The notes beneath the pieces were generated by a model. It ran no database searches, was not told the origin of the DNA, and saw only the letters and a list, made by a program, of their open reading frames with translations. This document shows positions 1 to 8,902 of a stretch of 64,000 nucleotides of DNA, in pieces. How positions within the stretch are numbered: the stretch's first letter is position 1; each line of letters opens with the position of its first letter. This DNA is from Macellibacteroides fermentans (GTDB lineage: Bacteria > Bacteroidota > Bacteroidia > Bacteroidales > Tannerellaceae). A program made the translations under genes and the position numbers. The DNA lies in the NCBI RefSeq assembly GCF_013409575.1, contig NZ_JACCCY010000002.1:806001-870000 (forward strand), in the 5' to 3' direction.

Positions 1-35
1 CTTTATCAGATAGATACCGGAGTTGCGGAGGCGAA

Positions 36-98
36 TATCCTTCACTTTTTATCAGATATCTTTCACTTTTTGTTTCACCTGGTAGGATTATCCTTCAC
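36..98. repeat. short direct repeats TATCYTTCAC
   Basis: Three near-identical ten-base words, TATCCTTCAC (36-45), TATCTTTCAC (57-66) and TATCCTTCAC (89-98), lie in otherwise non-coding sequence at the window edge. They are seen directly. No gene is readable on either strand here, and the block may continue to the left of the window. The function is unknown; they could be protein-binding iterons or the edge of a decayed element. Confidence 0.5.
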
Positions 99-117
99 CC
101 ACGATGCTTTTGGGGAT

Positions 118-396
118 TCATATCTTGTATAAAGAATCGGATAAACTATCCGGATTGTGTATTGCACAATGTTTTTCCGAAAGGACTATTTCATTTAGTT
201 TTGAAACTTCTTTAGCGGACAGCTTAGTCAACAACACCAAAGGTTGTAACAAAATTACATCGGCAAAAATCTTAGACAACTCAGCCTTCTACTTACTTTT
301 AACAATTCTGATACCCAATATCTCAGCCATTCGAATCAGATCTTCTTTGGTGTTTATGAGAAGCATCTGGCTCAATGGTCGTTCTTTGTATATCAT
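118..396 (-). pseudogene. small gene remnant with in-frame amber stop
   Basis: On the minus strand an open frame starts at ATG 396-394 and ends at TGA 120-118 (92 residues). It is interrupted by one TAG at 291-289 (codon 36) with no frameshift. The first part reads EDLIRMAEILGIRIVKSK and the frame continues after the stop with KAELSKIFADVILL, so both sides look like one protein. The helix-rich start with a K/LGI/K pattern loosely resembles SAP or Rho-N-like DNA-binding modules, which is inference only. It is probably a decayed gene; read-through or a sequencing error cannot be excluded. It lies downstream of the DJ-1 gene on the same strand. Confidence 0.5.
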
Positions 397-464
397 ATTT
401 ATACTTCTAATAATGTGGATGAGTTGCCAAAAAAAGAAAATCAATTATTTAATTATTTTCTGTA

Positions 465-1010
465 TTACAGCAGTAAACCGGATGCAACTTCTTCTGCAAC
501 AGCATCTCCCTTAAGAGCTTTAAGTATGGATAGTGCAAAATGAAATACAAGTCCGGGACCTTTGCCTGTAATTACATTGCCATCCACTTCAACCGGACCT
601 CCGGACGGAGTGGCTTCAATAAGTTTAGGCTCAAATCCGGGATAACAGGTAACCGATTTGCCCCGTAATAAACCTAAACCGCCTAAAACCAAAGGAGCAG
701 CGCATATGGCCGCGATAACTTTACCCTCTTTGTATTGGTTTATAAGTAATTCTTTCAGTGGAACATGAGCATTCAGGTTTGTCGCTCCGGGCATTCCTCC
801 GGGTAAAATAAATGCATCAAAATCGTTGTAATCCATTTCATTGAATAGAACATCCGATTTCATAGAGATCCCGTGGGCACCTGTAATTGTTTTAGATCCT
901 GTGATAGAAGAAATAGTAACATCAATACCACCCCTGCGTAATACGTCGATCGTACCGATTGCTTCAATCTCCTCAAAGCCTGTGGCTATAAAAACAACTG
1001 CTTTTTTCAT
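465..1010 (-). CDS. DJ-1/PfpI family protein (YajL-like)
   Basis: A 181-residue protein of the DJ-1/ThiJ/PfpI superfamily, full length for the DJ-1 branch. The nucleophile elbow AAICAAP holds Cys103, and the partner acid is Glu16 in GFEEIEA, matching Glu18 of human DJ-1. The position of DJ-1 His126 is Tyr (TCYP), as in the YajL type, which also lacks that His. Family members are proposed glyoxalases, protein deglycases or oxidative-stress chaperones; the substrate is not deducible here. It is cytosolic with no signal peptide. It is last in the pdxJ-exbB-exbD-tonB run, 11 bases after tonB, so probably co-transcribed. Confidence 0.9.
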   Translation of the reverse strand: MKKAVVFIATGFEEIEAIGTIDVLRRGGIDVTISSITGSKTITGAHGISMKSDVLFNEMDYNDFDAFILPGGMPGATNLNAHVPLKELLINQYKEGKVIAAICAAPLVLGGLGLLRGKSVTCYPGFEPKLIEATPSGGPVEVDGNVITGKGPGLVFHFALSILKALKGDAVAEEVASGLLL

Positions 1011-1021
1011 ATTAAATCAAA

Positions 1022-1852
1022 TTATCTAAGTGAATATCGGTAAGTGATACTTCCACTTTGGTTATTACTTCCGGAAATACTATTAAATTTAGCTCTTCTG
1101 GCTGCTTCCAGAGCACTTTTTCTCATAGAAGCATTATCAATATTTGTCCCTTTGCCAATTTCTGCAAAAATCACATTTCCTTTCGGGTCTACTGTTATGT
1201 TTATAACAATACGGCCTTCTTCTTGTATTGTGTAAGCTGGACGGGGTAAACCACCGGCGCCGATCGAACGGCCATTCAGTGAAAACGAACCATAACCTCC
1301 TACACCATCGTTTGCTCCGTGGTCTGAGTTTCCAAAAGGACTTCCCTGATTTCCAGATCCGGTTTCTCCTGAACCCTGACTACTACCAGCGGCACTCCCG
1401 GCACCAAAAGCACCGGCAACTTTGTTTTTGATAGCAAGTTCTTTTTGACGTTGGGCATCTGCCAAGCGTTGTTGTTCTAATTTTTCCTTTTGGATGCGAT
1501 CCTGTTCACGTTTGATGGCTTCCTCTTTCTTCCTTTGTTCTTCCTTTTTCTTTTTTGCTTCTGCAAGAGCAACGCTTTCTTCCACATCCTGAGTAACAAG
1601 TTCCTCTTTTGCTGTTTCTACAGCAGGCGTAGGTGGAGGAGGGGGAGTTGTTTCTTCCATAGGCTCCTGCCCGGTATTTAGCGGCTCGAATGTACCGGCG
1701 GCCTCGTCAACATTGCCGAAGTTTACCAGTACGCCGCTATCCTCTTCCGGAACTACCGTGCTAAGAATTGTCAGCGATAAAACCAACAATATCAGCAGGT
1801 GAAATCCAACGGAACCTAATAGGCTATATAGATCATCTTTATTAAATTTCAT
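1022..1852 (-). CDS. tonB: TonB family energy transducer
   Basis: A 276-residue TonB protein carrying energy from the inner membrane to TonB-dependent outer-membrane transporters such as the SusC protein in this window. Seen in order: a short cytoplasmic start, one membrane anchor (about residues 12-34), an acidic and proline-rich stretch with PPPPPTP, a long Lys/Glu/Gln-rich probable helix (about 90-145), a Gly/Ser-rich linker, and a C-terminal TonB domain with the RIVINITVDPKGNV core. It follows exbD by 6 bases, giving a complete exbB-exbD-tonB motor operon. Some Bacteroidales carry several tonB genes, so which receptors it serves is open. Confidence 0.93.
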   Translation of the reverse strand: MKFNKDDLYSLLGSVGFHLLILLVLSLTILSTVVPEEDSGVLVNFGNVDEAAGTFEPLNTGQEPMEETTPPPPPTPAVETAKEELVTQDVEESVALAEAKKKKEEQRKKEEAIKREQDRIQKEKLEQQRLADAQRQKELAIKNKVAGAFGAGSAAGSSQGSGETGSGNQGSPFGNSDHGANDGVGGYGSFSLNGRSIGAGGLPRPAYTIQEEGRIVINITVDPKGNVIFAEIGKGTNIDNASMRKSALEAARRAKFNSISGSNNQSGSITYRYSLR

Positions 1853-1858
1853 ACCTTT

Positions 1859-2269
1859 TTATCTTTGCGGACGGGTAGCAAGCACCATTTTGAATTTATT
1901 CGCGTTCGCAATGTTCAGAATTTTTACAATCTCTTTATAAGGAACAGTTTCGTCGGCATACAAGGCCACAAACATCTCAGGTTCCTTCGAATAGCTTTCC
2001 TGTAAAAAGGGAGTGATTTCATCGTAACTTACCTGTACTTCCCGTTGATTTCCAAAGGCAACATAATAATTTAATCCCGCGTCGATGGTAAGTCTGGTAA
2101 GCGGTTTTGCTGCAGTCTGCTTCTGCGACTGTGGCAACGTGACTTTTATCGCGTTTGGAATTACAACCGTACTTGATATCATAAAGAAAATCAGCAGCAG
2201 GAAGATAACATCTGTCATCGACGCCATACTGTAGTTTTCATTTATTTTTGTTCTTCTTTTTAATGCCAT
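1859..2269 (-). CDS. exbD: ExbD biopolymer transport protein
   Basis: A 136-residue ExbD/TolR-family protein, the usual length. A short basic cytoplasmic tail precedes a single transmembrane helix (about residues 18-40). That helix has the conserved proton-carrying Asp at residue 20 (SMTDVIFLLLIFF), equivalent to Asp25 of E. coli ExbD. The rest is a periplasmic domain. With ExbB it forms the proton channel that powers TonB. It lies 9 bases after exbB and 6 before tonB on the same strand. Confidence 0.94.
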   Translation of the reverse strand: MALKRRTKINENYSMASMTDVIFLLLIFFMISSTVVIPNAIKVTLPQSQKQTAAKPLTRLTIDAGLNYYVAFGNQREVQVSYDEITPFLQESYSKEPEMFVALYADETVPYKEIVKILNIANANKFKMVLATRPQR

Positions 2270-2278
2270 GGTTGAATG

Positions 2279-2989
2279 TTAATTAGCTGGTTCGTTCAAC
2301 AAGTCCATAAACTCCATGGTACGAGCTTCCATTTTGTTTACAACATTATCTACTTGCGAAACCAGGTAGTTGTAAGCAAATAAAGCTATAATACCAACAA
2401 CCAATCCTCCAACAGTAGTAACCAGGGCTTCATAAATACCTCCTGAAAGCAGAGATACATCTACGTTCGTACCAGCATTAGCCATATCGAAAAAGGCTCG
2501 TACCATACCTGTAACAGTACCTAAAAATCCTAACATAGGGGCTCCGGCAGCAGTAGTCGCTATTAAAGGAAACCCTTTCTCAAGTTTGGCGATCTCCAGA
2601 TTACCAACGTTTTCAATCGCTACAAGTACGTCGTTCATAGGACGGCCCAGGCGGCTTATGCCTTTCTCAATCATCCGTGCTGAAGGTGTATTCATGCTTC
2701 TGCATAACTTTAAGGCAGAATCTACTTTACCTTCATGTATATAGTCTTTAATACGATTCATAAAAGTTTCATCCTCTTTTCCGGCGCGGCGGATAACCAT
2801 TAGCCGTTGGATAAAAATATATGTGGCAATTAATGATAGTACCAATAGTACGATCATAATCCATCCCCCTTTAATAGCAAGGTCTATGATGTTGATTTGT
2901 GCTTCTGTTGGAACAGTTACACCTGTTAGATCAGGCATTTGTTCTGCGGTTTGAGAGGCTACTGATTGTAATGAAAGTAAGATGCTCAT
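2279..2989 (-). CDS. exbB: ExbB / MotA-TolQ-ExbB proton channel protein
   Basis: A 236-residue member of the MotA/TolQ/ExbB family. A transmembrane helix near residues 38-60 is followed by a cytoplasmic segment and two C-terminal helices (about 140-165 and 185-210). The family core is visible as LIATTAAGAPMLGFLGTVTG and in the last helix region LVTTVGGLVVGI. ExbB pentamers surround the ExbD dimer and conduct protons to drive TonB. The gene follows pdxJ by 37 bases and precedes exbD, so the operon probably begins at pdxJ. Confidence 0.94.
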   Translation of the reverse strand: MSILLSLQSVASQTAEQMPDLTGVTVPTEAQINIIDLAIKGGWIMIVLLVLSLIATYIFIQRLMVIRRAGKEDETFMNRIKDYIHEGKVDSALKLCRSMNTPSARMIEKGISRLGRPMNDVLVAIENVGNLEIAKLEKGFPLIATTAAGAPMLGFLGTVTGMVRAFFDMANAGTNVDVSLLSGGIYEALVTTVGGLVVGIIALFAYNYLVSQVDNVVNKMEARTMEFMDLLNEPAN

Positions 2990-3026
2990 GTGTTTCTACT
3001 TTATGGTTTAGTAATAATTAAAAGTC

Positions 3027-3743
3027 CTATTGCTGTAAACAGGCTTTGTAAAGAGAAATTGTTTGTTGCAATCCAAAATAAAGGGCATCGCAGATAAGTG
3101 CATGCCCGATGGACACTTCTTCTATCCAGGGAATACATTTGCTGAAGTATGCCAGATTTTCAAGGCTTAAGTCATGACCTGCATTAACTCCCAATCCCAA
3201 TCCTTTGGCATATTGAGCCGCTTCAATAAACGGAGCGATAGCATTTTCTTTATTTATCGGATAGTTTGTAGCATAAGGCTCAGTATATAATTCGATCCTG
3301 TCGGCTCCTGTTTTAGCAGCAAACGAGATATTTTCAAGATCAGTCCCTACAAAGATTGAAGTGCGGATGCCATTCGAATTAAATGTATCTGCAAGTTCGC
3401 TAAGAAGTTCAAAATTGGATTTTACATCCCATCCGGCATTCGATGTAATTGCATCCGGACTGTCCGGAACCAACGTAACTTGCGTTGGTTTTACCTTAAG
3501 AACGAGGTCAACGAATTTTTCGCAGGGGTATCCTTCAATATTAAACTCTGTTTTAATAAGAGGCTTTAGTCCGTATACATCCGAGTATCGTATATGTCGT
3601 TCGTCCGGACGAGGATGGACTGTGATGCCTTGTGCCCCAAATTTCTCGCAGTCCTGAGCAACTGTTAGTATATTGGGCATATTACCTCCACGTGCATTAC
3701 GAATGGTGGCAACCTTATTAATATTTACACTTAAATTTGTCAT
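3027..3743 (-). CDS. pdxJ: pyridoxine 5'-phosphate synthase PdxJ
   Basis: A 238-residue cytosolic TIM-barrel enzyme, the normal length. It condenses 3-amino-2-oxopropyl phosphate with 1-deoxy-D-xylulose 5-phosphate to make pyridoxine 5'-phosphate in the DXP-dependent vitamin B6 pathway. Seen: N-terminal [17 protein letters not shown], the active-site His/Arg segment [11 protein letters not shown], and [13 protein letters not shown] with the second conserved His. It is first in an operon with exbB, exbD and tonB and is divergent from the CBS-protein/nadK pair; no functional link to TonB is obvious. Confidence 0.96.
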   Translation of the reverse strand: MTNLSVNINKVATIRNARGGNMPNILTVAQDCEKFGAQGITVHPRPDERHIRYSDVYGLKPLIKTEFNIEGYPCEKFVDLVLKVKPTQVTLVPDSPDAITSNAGWDVKSNFELLSELADTFNSNGIRTSIFVGTDLENISFAAKTGADRIELYTEPYATNYPINKENAIAPFIEAAQYAKGLGLGVNAGHDLSLENLAYFSKCIPWIEEVSIGHALICDALYFGLQQTISLYKACLQQ

Positions 3744-3745
3744 TG

Positions 3746-3801
3746 TTTGTATATTCTTCTTCTTACTTTCGCTACATTTGCAAAAAGTTCCTGCAAATTT
3801 A
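3746..3801. promoter_or_regulatory. overlapping divergent promoters (pdxJ / CBS gene)
   Basis: On the plus strand TTTG (3746-3749), a 23-base spacer and TACATTTG (3773-3780) fit the Bacteroidetes -33/-7 pattern and point to the CBS gene at 3828. On the minus strand TAAATTTG (3801-3794) points to pdxJ, without a clear -33 partner at normal spacing. The two signals overlap in 84 bases, so the divergent units may influence each other. Confidence 0.5.
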
Positions 3802-3827
3802 ATAGTATTTAGGGAATTAACAGAACA

Positions 3828-4487
3828 ATGTTGGTAAAAGATTTCTTAACAAAAGACATTCCCGTGTTAAAAAGTTTTGATACGGTTGAATATGGATTAG
3901 GATTAATGGATGACTTTAAAATCAAGCATCTTCCTCTCACGGAGGATGGTTTGTATCGTTGTCTGGTATCCGAAAAAGAATTGTTATCTCTAACCGGTAG
4001 TAATTCTACGGTTGGAGAGGCAGTCGTTTTTGCACCATCAGTAACGGAAAACGGCCATTTGCTTGAGGCCTTGTCTCTTGTTGCAAGATATAGATTGAGC
4101 TTTTTACCGGTGATATCTCAGACTGGCGAATATATGGGCGGACTCACTGCCGATCGTCTGTTAAATGCATTGTCTGATACAACGCATGCTGAATCAGAAG
4201 GAAGTATCGTTATGCTGGAGATGCTCCCGCAGGATTATTCACTTTCAGATATTGCCCGTGTCATAGAATCAAATCATGCCCATGTATTGAGCTTGCTATC
4301 CCATATGGATAGTATTACGGGAAGACTTATCATCTCAATTAAAATAGATTTGGAAGATGCTTCTCCTGTTATACGTAGTTTCGAACGATTCAACTACACT
4401 GTTCTCTTTTATTTTATGAAAAAAGGTATGGTCGACGATTTACTTGAGCAGCGAATGAGCGAATTAATGTACTACATCAACATGTAA
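3828..4487 (+). CDS. tandem CBS-domain protein
   Basis: A 219-residue soluble protein with two CBS-like units in the first ~125 residues, the first beginning [20 protein letters not shown] and the second around [31 protein letters not shown]. The C-terminal ~80 residues look like a small alpha/beta sensory fold ([20 protein letters not shown]). CBS pairs usually bind adenine nucleotides, so an energy or NAD-sensing role next to NAD kinase is a reasonable inference. It ends 10 bases before nadK on the same strand, suggesting a two-gene operon. Confidence 0.85.
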   Translation: MLVKDFLTKDIPVLKSFDTVEYGLGLMDDFKIKHLPLTEDGLYRCLVSEKELLSLTGSNSTVGEAVVFAPSVTENGHLLEALSLVARYRLSFLPVISQTGEYMGGLTADRLLNALSDTTHAESEGSIVMLEMLPQDYSLSDIARVIESNHAHVLSLLSHMDSITGRLIISIKIDLEDASPVIRSFERFNYTVLFYFMKKGMVDDLLEQRMSELMYYINM

Positions 4488-4497
4488 TTATCACCCT

Positions 4498-5373
4498 ATG
4501 AAAGTTGGCGTATTTGGGAGCGAATATCAGGAAGAAAAGCAAAATGTGATTAAGCGGCTTTTTGAGAAACTGATCGAAAAGGAGGCGGAAATTTATGTGG
4601 ATTATCGTTTTCATATCTTTCTGACGGATGTTTTGAATTACAGTCCGCCCATTAAGGGTGAGTTGTTTGATGATGATTTCGACCTGGATGTAGCATTGAG
4701 TGTAGGGGGAGACGGAACATTCCTACGTACGGCGGCCCGTGTAAATAAGCAGGATATACCCATTTTAGGGATTAATACCGGGCGGTTAGGCTTTTTGGCC
4801 GATGTATCTAATAATGAATTGGAAGATACCTTGGAAGAGCTTTTTAAAAACTATTATAAAATTGAAGAGCGAACCTTGTTACGGCTTCATACAGAAGAAA
4901 GGGCATACCGGGGTTATAATTACGCATTAAATGAAATTGCCATCTTGAAGAGAGATACCTCTTCAATGATTACGATCCATACCTCATTGAATAATGAGTA
5001 TCTTGCTTCTTATGAAGCAGACGGACTTGTAATTGCTACTCCAACAGGTTCTACGGCTTATTCCATGAGTGTAAACGGACCAATAATCATTCCTCAAAGT
5101 AACAGCATGGTTTTAAGTCCGGTTGCTCCCCATAGTCTTAATGTGAGGCCATTGGTAATACCAGATACTTATGTTATAACCTTAGGGGTTGAGAGCAGAA
5201 GTAAGAATTTCCTTATAGCCTTGGATGGCAGGTCGGAAGTTTTTCCTACAGGCATCGAATTAATTATAAGCAAAGCCGACTATACAACGAAGGTTATCAA
5301 ACGATACAACCATACATTCTATAAAACCCTGCGTGATAAATTAATGTGGGGAGCAGATGTCAGGATGAAATAA
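4498..5373 (+). CDS. nadK: NAD kinase
   Basis: A 291-residue ATP-NAD kinase making NADP+ from NAD+. The hallmarks are present: the GGDGT phosphate-binding motif (SVGGDGTFLRTA), the following NTGRLGFLA motif, and the glycine/threonine segment DGLVIATPTGSTAYSMS that binds NAD. The length is typical for the bacterial family. It is cytosolic. It is translated downstream of the CBS-domain gene and is followed by a terminator shared with the convergent mdh gene. Confidence 0.96.
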   Translation: MKVGVFGSEYQEEKQNVIKRLFEKLIEKEAEIYVDYRFHIFLTDVLNYSPPIKGELFDDDFDLDVALSVGGDGTFLRTAARVNKQDIPILGINTGRLGFLADVSNNELEDTLEELFKNYYKIEERTLLRLHTEERAYRGYNYALNEIAILKRDTSSMITIHTSLNNEYLASYEADGLVIATPTGSTAYSMSVNGPIIIPQSNSMVLSPVAPHSLNVRPLVIPDTYVITLGVESRSKNFLIALDGRSEVFPTGIELIISKADYTTKVIKRYNHTFYKTLRDKLMWGADVRMK

Positions 5374-5406
5374 AAAAAGGGAAGTGTTGATGCACCTCCC
5401 TTTTTT
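5373..5406. terminator. bidirectional terminator, nadK/mdh
   Basis: The stem GGGAAGTG/CACCTCCC has one mismatch and a six-base loop, with an A-run on the left and six T on the right. It lies between convergent nadK and mdh, so it can serve both directions. Confidence 0.8.
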
Positions 5407-5428
5407 AGTATAAATTCTGTTCTGATAA

Positions 5429-6370
5429 TTAAAGAACATTGATTTCTTTCAATACATCGTTTGTTTTGCGTACAGCATCTGCACTGGCAACGAACAATGC
5501 TTTTTCGGCTGCATTAAGTTCTACTTCAACGATTTTTTCAACACCATTGCGACCAATGATTGTTGGAACACCGATACAGATGTCGTTTTGACCATATTCG
5601 CCTTCAAGAGCAACACAAGAAGGAATAAGTTTCTTCTGGTTTTTGATGATTGATTCAACAACGAAAGCACCAGCAGCACCCGGAGCATACCATGCAGATG
5701 TACCCAATAAACCAGTCAGTGTAGCACCACCTACCATTGTAGCTTTAACTACCTTTTCTAATTCTTCGGCACTCAACAATTCGCTTACAGGAATACCTTT
5801 GTAAGTAGCAAGGCGAGCCAAAGGAATCATAGTAGTATCACCGTGACCACCAATTACCATACCTTCAACTTCGTTTGCATTGCAACCTAAAGCCTGAGAC
5901 AGATAATATTTGAAACGAGAGCTATCCAAAGCACCACCCATACCGATGATACGGTTTTTAGGAATACCTAACGACTTAAGAGATAGATACGTCATTGTGT
6001 CCATAGGGTTAGAAATAACCACGATGATGGCATTTGGAGAATATGTAAGAACGTTGGTAGCTACGCTTTTAACAATGCCTGCGTTAACGCCGATCAACTC
6101 TTCGCGAGTCATACCAGGCTTACGTGGAATACCAGATGTGATAACCACAACGTCTGAATTGGCTGTTTGAGCATAGTCGTTTGTGCAACCTACTACTGTT
6201 GAATCGAAACCAAGCAATTGAGCAGTCTGCATCATATCCATTGCCTTACCTTCTGAAACGCCTTCTTTTACATCAAGCATTACAATTTCATCAGCTACTT
6301 CATTGAATGCAAGAACATTTGCGCATGTAGCACCTACGTTACCGGCGCCAACAACTGTTACTTTAGACAT
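5429..6370 (-). CDS. mdh: malate dehydrogenase
   Basis: A 313-residue NAD-dependent malate dehydrogenase of the LDH-like type, interconverting malate and oxaloacetate. In anaerobic Bacteroidales this serves the reductive branch toward fumarate, succinate and propionate. Seen: the Rossmann loop VVGAGNVGATCAN, substrate-loop arginines in RKPGMTREEL (Arg at the specificity site, as in malate rather than lactate enzymes), SNPMDTMT, and the catalytic His in GGHGDTTM. It is monocistronic by context. It fits with the Na+-pumping decarboxylase at the far end of the window in succinate-propionate metabolism. Confidence 0.96.
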   Translation of the reverse strand: MSKVTVVGAGNVGATCANVLAFNEVADEIVMLDVKEGVSEGKAMDMMQTAQLLGFDSTVVGCTNDYAQTANSDVVVITSGIPRKPGMTREELIGVNAGIVKSVATNVLTYSPNAIIVVISNPMDTMTYLSLKSLGIPKNRIIGMGGALDSSRFKYYLSQALGCNANEVEGMVIGGHGDTTMIPLARLATYKGIPVSELLSAEELEKVVKATMVGGATLTGLLGTSAWYAPGAAGAFVVESIIKNQKKLIPSCVALEGEYGQNDICIGVPTIIGRNGVEKIVEVELNAAEKALFVASADAVRKTNDVLKEINVL

Positions 6371-6425
6371 AATAAATAATTTTTATTGTTTTACGAAATA
6401 AAATCCATCTCTATTTGAACCGACA

Positions 6426-6433
6426 CAAAGTTA
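6426..6433 (-). promoter_or_regulatory. -7 promoter element of mdh
   Basis: TAACTTTG on the minus strand fits the TAnnTTTG -7 consensus and lies 56 bases before the mdh start. No convincing -33 TTTG was found at standard spacing. Confidence 0.4.
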
Positions 6434-6517
6434 CAATCTCTTTGTGAATTAAAGAAATATTTCCATATATATTTCTGCTCCAAACTTCATAAAAAATATG
6501 AACCCCAAACAGAATTA

Positions 6518-7702
6518 TTATTCAACGTGCAACACTAAACCTTTAAGATATTCACCTTCGGGATGATAGATGTTTATAGGATGGTCGGCTGGTTGAGTAA
6601 GCTGATGCAATATCCGTACGTTACGGCCCGATTGAGCTGCCGCACTGAATACAGCCAAACGGAAATTCTCTTTGCTTACAACCTGAGAGCAGGAGAAGGT
6701 AAAGATGATACCGCCTGGTTTGATTTTCTCAAAGGCAATCGCATTAAGTTTTCTGTATCCTTGCAGAGCGTTACGTAAAACATCCTTATGTTTTGCGAAA
6801 GCTGGAGGGTCCAGAATGATCAAGTCGTAATTGCTGCCCATTTTTTCCAAATATTTGAAGGCATCTTCGGCATAAGCCTCGTGCCGGGGATCATTTGGGA
6901 AATTAGCCTCCACATTTTTATTTGTTAAAGCAATAGCTCTGGCCGAACTGTCTACCGAGTGAACCACTTTTGCACCGCCCCGCATGGCATAAAAAGAAAA
7001 GCCTCCGGTGTAACAGAACATGTTAAGCACAGATCTGTCTTTCGCATATTGTTGTAACAACGTACGATTTTCACGTTGGTCTACAAAGAAGCCTGTTTTC
7101 TGCCCCTTAAGCCAGTCAACATAAAACTTCAATCCGTTTTCGACGGCTATTTCTTCAATTTCGCCGCCATATAAATAACCATCCTCTGTTCCCAGGTTTG
7201 CCTTGAAAGGTAAGGTGGATTCGGATTTGTAATAAACATTACGTAAGCTTTCTCCCATTACCTTTTTCAGAGCTTCCACTATGATTGATCTGGCATGATG
7301 CATTCCAACGGAATGCGCTTGTACTACAGCTGTATGAGCGTAAACATCAATTACCAATCCGGGCAGATTATCCCCTTCTCCATGAATCAAACGATACGTG
7401 TTGTTGTAATCAGTACCAGCCAAACCTAATGATTTCCGAATGGAATAAGCTACTTCAATCCGCTCTACCCAGAAATGGATGTCGATAGGTATTTGCTTGA
7501 AAGAGAGTATGCGTACGGCAATGCTACCTATCTGGTAGTGCCCCAATGCCAGAAACTGGTTGTTTGATCCAAAAATCTCTACGATGTCTCCTTCGGCAGG
7601 TTTTCCCTGGATGGATTGTATCGCGCCCGAGAATACCCACGGATGAAAACGTAACAACGATTCTTCCTTTTTGGGTTTGAGAATAACTTTGCAATAGTTC
7701 AT
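6518..7702 (-). CDS. class I SAM-dependent rRNA methyltransferase (RlmI-like)
   Basis: A 394-residue enzyme of the RlmI/RlmK-like family. An N-terminal PUA RNA-binding domain (about 1-75, with FHPWVFSGAI) and a central domain are followed by a Rossmann methyltransferase. SAM motif I is VLNMFCYTGGFSFYAMRGGA, and the catalytic-loop motif is LDPPAFAK. E. coli RlmI makes m5C1962 in 23S rRNA, so a large-subunit rRNA cytosine target is likely but not proven. The start codon directly abuts the stop of the exonuclease gene, so this is the third gene of a minus-strand operon. Confidence 0.9.
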   Translation of the reverse strand: MNYCKVILKPKKEESLLRFHPWVFSGAIQSIQGKPAEGDIVEIFGSNNQFLALGHYQIGSIAVRILSFKQIPIDIHFWVERIEVAYSIRKSLGLAGTDYNNTYRLIHGEGDNLPGLVIDVYAHTAVVQAHSVGMHHARSIIVEALKKVMGESLRNVYYKSESTLPFKANLGTEDGYLYGGEIEEIAVENGLKFYVDWLKGQKTGFFVDQRENRTLLQQYAKDRSVLNMFCYTGGFSFYAMRGGAKVVHSVDSSARAIALTNKNVEANFPNDPRHEAYAEDAFKYLEKMGSNYDLIILDPPAFAKHKDVLRNALQGYRKLNAIAFEKIKPGGIIFTFSCSQVVSKENFRLAVFSAAAQSGRNVRILHQLTQPADHPINIYHPEGEYLKGLVLHVE

Positions 7703-8281
7703 TTATAATGCTTTCAATTGTTTGTAAATTTTAAGGCAGGCCCAGGCGTCCAATGAAGCGTACTTCTTTTGCCCTTCAGACAAAATATCTGCTTCCCAAT
7801 TACTGAGACGTTGACCCTTTGATATTTTTTTATTGAAAATGATTGCATAAATCTTTTGCAGGCTCGCATCTTTTATGCCATACTTTCCAACGTAATTTTG
7901 CAGATCCAGAAATCCTTTTGGTTCAAGTTTGCTCCGTTTCTGAATAGCATTAAAGTCATCTCTTAGTGAAAGTCCGATTTTTTGAATGGACGCATCAGAT
8001 AAAAAATGTTCCAACGCCTCTGGGATTCCAATATGATTTAGCCTGAAAAGAAAACAGGTATCTTCCGTTGATATTTGCATCAGGGATATTTTATTAGATT
8101 GCCCTTTTCTAAAATTTGGTCTGGTCTCCGTATCAAAACCAACTTCCTTGAATGTAGAGAGATAAGATATTGCTTTTTCAGTATCCCTTTCCGTATCTAC
8201 AACAATCACCCTGCCAGGAAATTCCTCGATGGGTAACAGAGACAAATCTTCTTTATTTATGGTTTGTAAAAAATCCATCAT
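7703..8281 (-). CDS. 3'-5' exonuclease domain protein (DEDDy)
   Basis: A 192-residue single-domain exonuclease of the DEDDy/RNase D-like group. The four acids are readable: Asp and Glu in VGFDTETRP (ExoI), Asp in SLRDDFNAI (ExoII), and Tyr/Asp in YASLDAWA (ExoIII). There is no HRDC domain, so it is much shorter than RNase D and closer to stand-alone WRN-exo-like proteins. It likely trims RNA or DNA 3' ends in the cytosol. It overlaps the DUF5063 gene by 4 bases and abuts the rRNA methyltransferase, so a link to RNA maturation is plausible. Confidence 0.9.
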   Translation of the reverse strand: MMDFLQTINKEDLSLLPIEEFPGRVIVVDTERDTEKAISYLSTFKEVGFDTETRPNFRKGQSNKISLMQISTEDTCFLFRLNHIGIPEALEHFLSDASIQKIGLSLRDDFNAIQKRSKLEPKGFLDLQNYVGKYGIKDASLQKIYAIIFNKKISKGQRLSNWEADILSEGQKKYASLDAWACLKIYKQLKAL

Positions 8282-8841
8282 ACCTCCTCGTTGATCGCTA
8301 AATTAGTCTCCTCGTCATATCTGATAGCATGTAATGCCTTCAGAGCGTTTAATAATTGCTGACCCCAAAACTTCTGAAAGTTTTCGCGACATAATCCAAC
8401 AGCTTCAGCCATTACCTCCTCATTCCCTTGCCTGAAAACCGATACGAAATTACCTGTATCCTGGTATACATCTGCAAGATTCTCTGAAATGAATGCCGCA
8501 ACCGGGGTGTCACTATATTGCATGTCCGGATGAAAGGTTTCCAGATAGGTATCACTTTCGCCTAGTAGCGTCGCAATTTGGTTACGTACCAATTCGTACA
8601 TATCCTCAGTAACTGTAAATTCGGGTTCAATCTCCTCTGTTTCTTCAATTTCAGGTAAAAGTGAAGCTTTAATATAGAGCAGAGGCAATAATTTGGTTGC
8701 CTTGTCTGTAAATTCAAAACTGGATAATTTACCTGCAGATTCAACAAAAGAACAGAACTCAAGTGCAACTGTTACAAATTCAATGGTATTCCTGTTATAA
8801 ACAGGACTGTTTTCGTTCTCCATACGCTCTTGTTCGTTCAA
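8278..8841 (-). CDS. DUF5063-like protein of unknown function
   Basis: A 187-residue acidic, helix-rich soluble protein that I match from memory to DUF5063, a Bacteroidetes family of unknown role; this needs a profile search. There is no signal peptide, no membrane helix and no recognisable catalytic motif. A proline/glutamate stretch (about residues 65-75) separates two helical parts. Its stop overlaps the start of the exonuclease gene by 4 bases (ATGA arrangement), so the two are translationally coupled. It heads a three-gene minus-strand operon divergent from ftsK. Confidence 0.75.
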   Translation of the reverse strand: MNEQERMENENSPVYNRNTIEFVTVALEFCSFVESAGKLSSFEFTDKATKLLPLLYIKASLLPEIEETEEIEPEFTVTEDMYELVRNQIATLLGESDTYLETFHPDMQYSDTPVAAFISENLADVYQDTGNFVSVFRQGNEEVMAEAVGLCRENFQKFWGQQLLNALKALHAIRYDEETNLAINEEV

Positions 8842-8902
8842 CGTCTAAATATAATTTGCAAAAATAGGAAATAATTATTTCCCTATCACACTTTGTTTTT
8901 AT

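Noticed and set aside
104-514. 136-codon plus-strand open frame at the left edge
   Set aside because: It is antisense to the amber-interrupted gene and to the end of the DJ-1 gene, has no family resemblance, and its residues mirror the complementary coding sequence.
465-1010. DJ-1 family protein as catalytically defective because the DJ-1 His126 position is Tyr
   Set aside because: YajL-type members also lack this His, so the change marks the subgroup rather than a lost active site.
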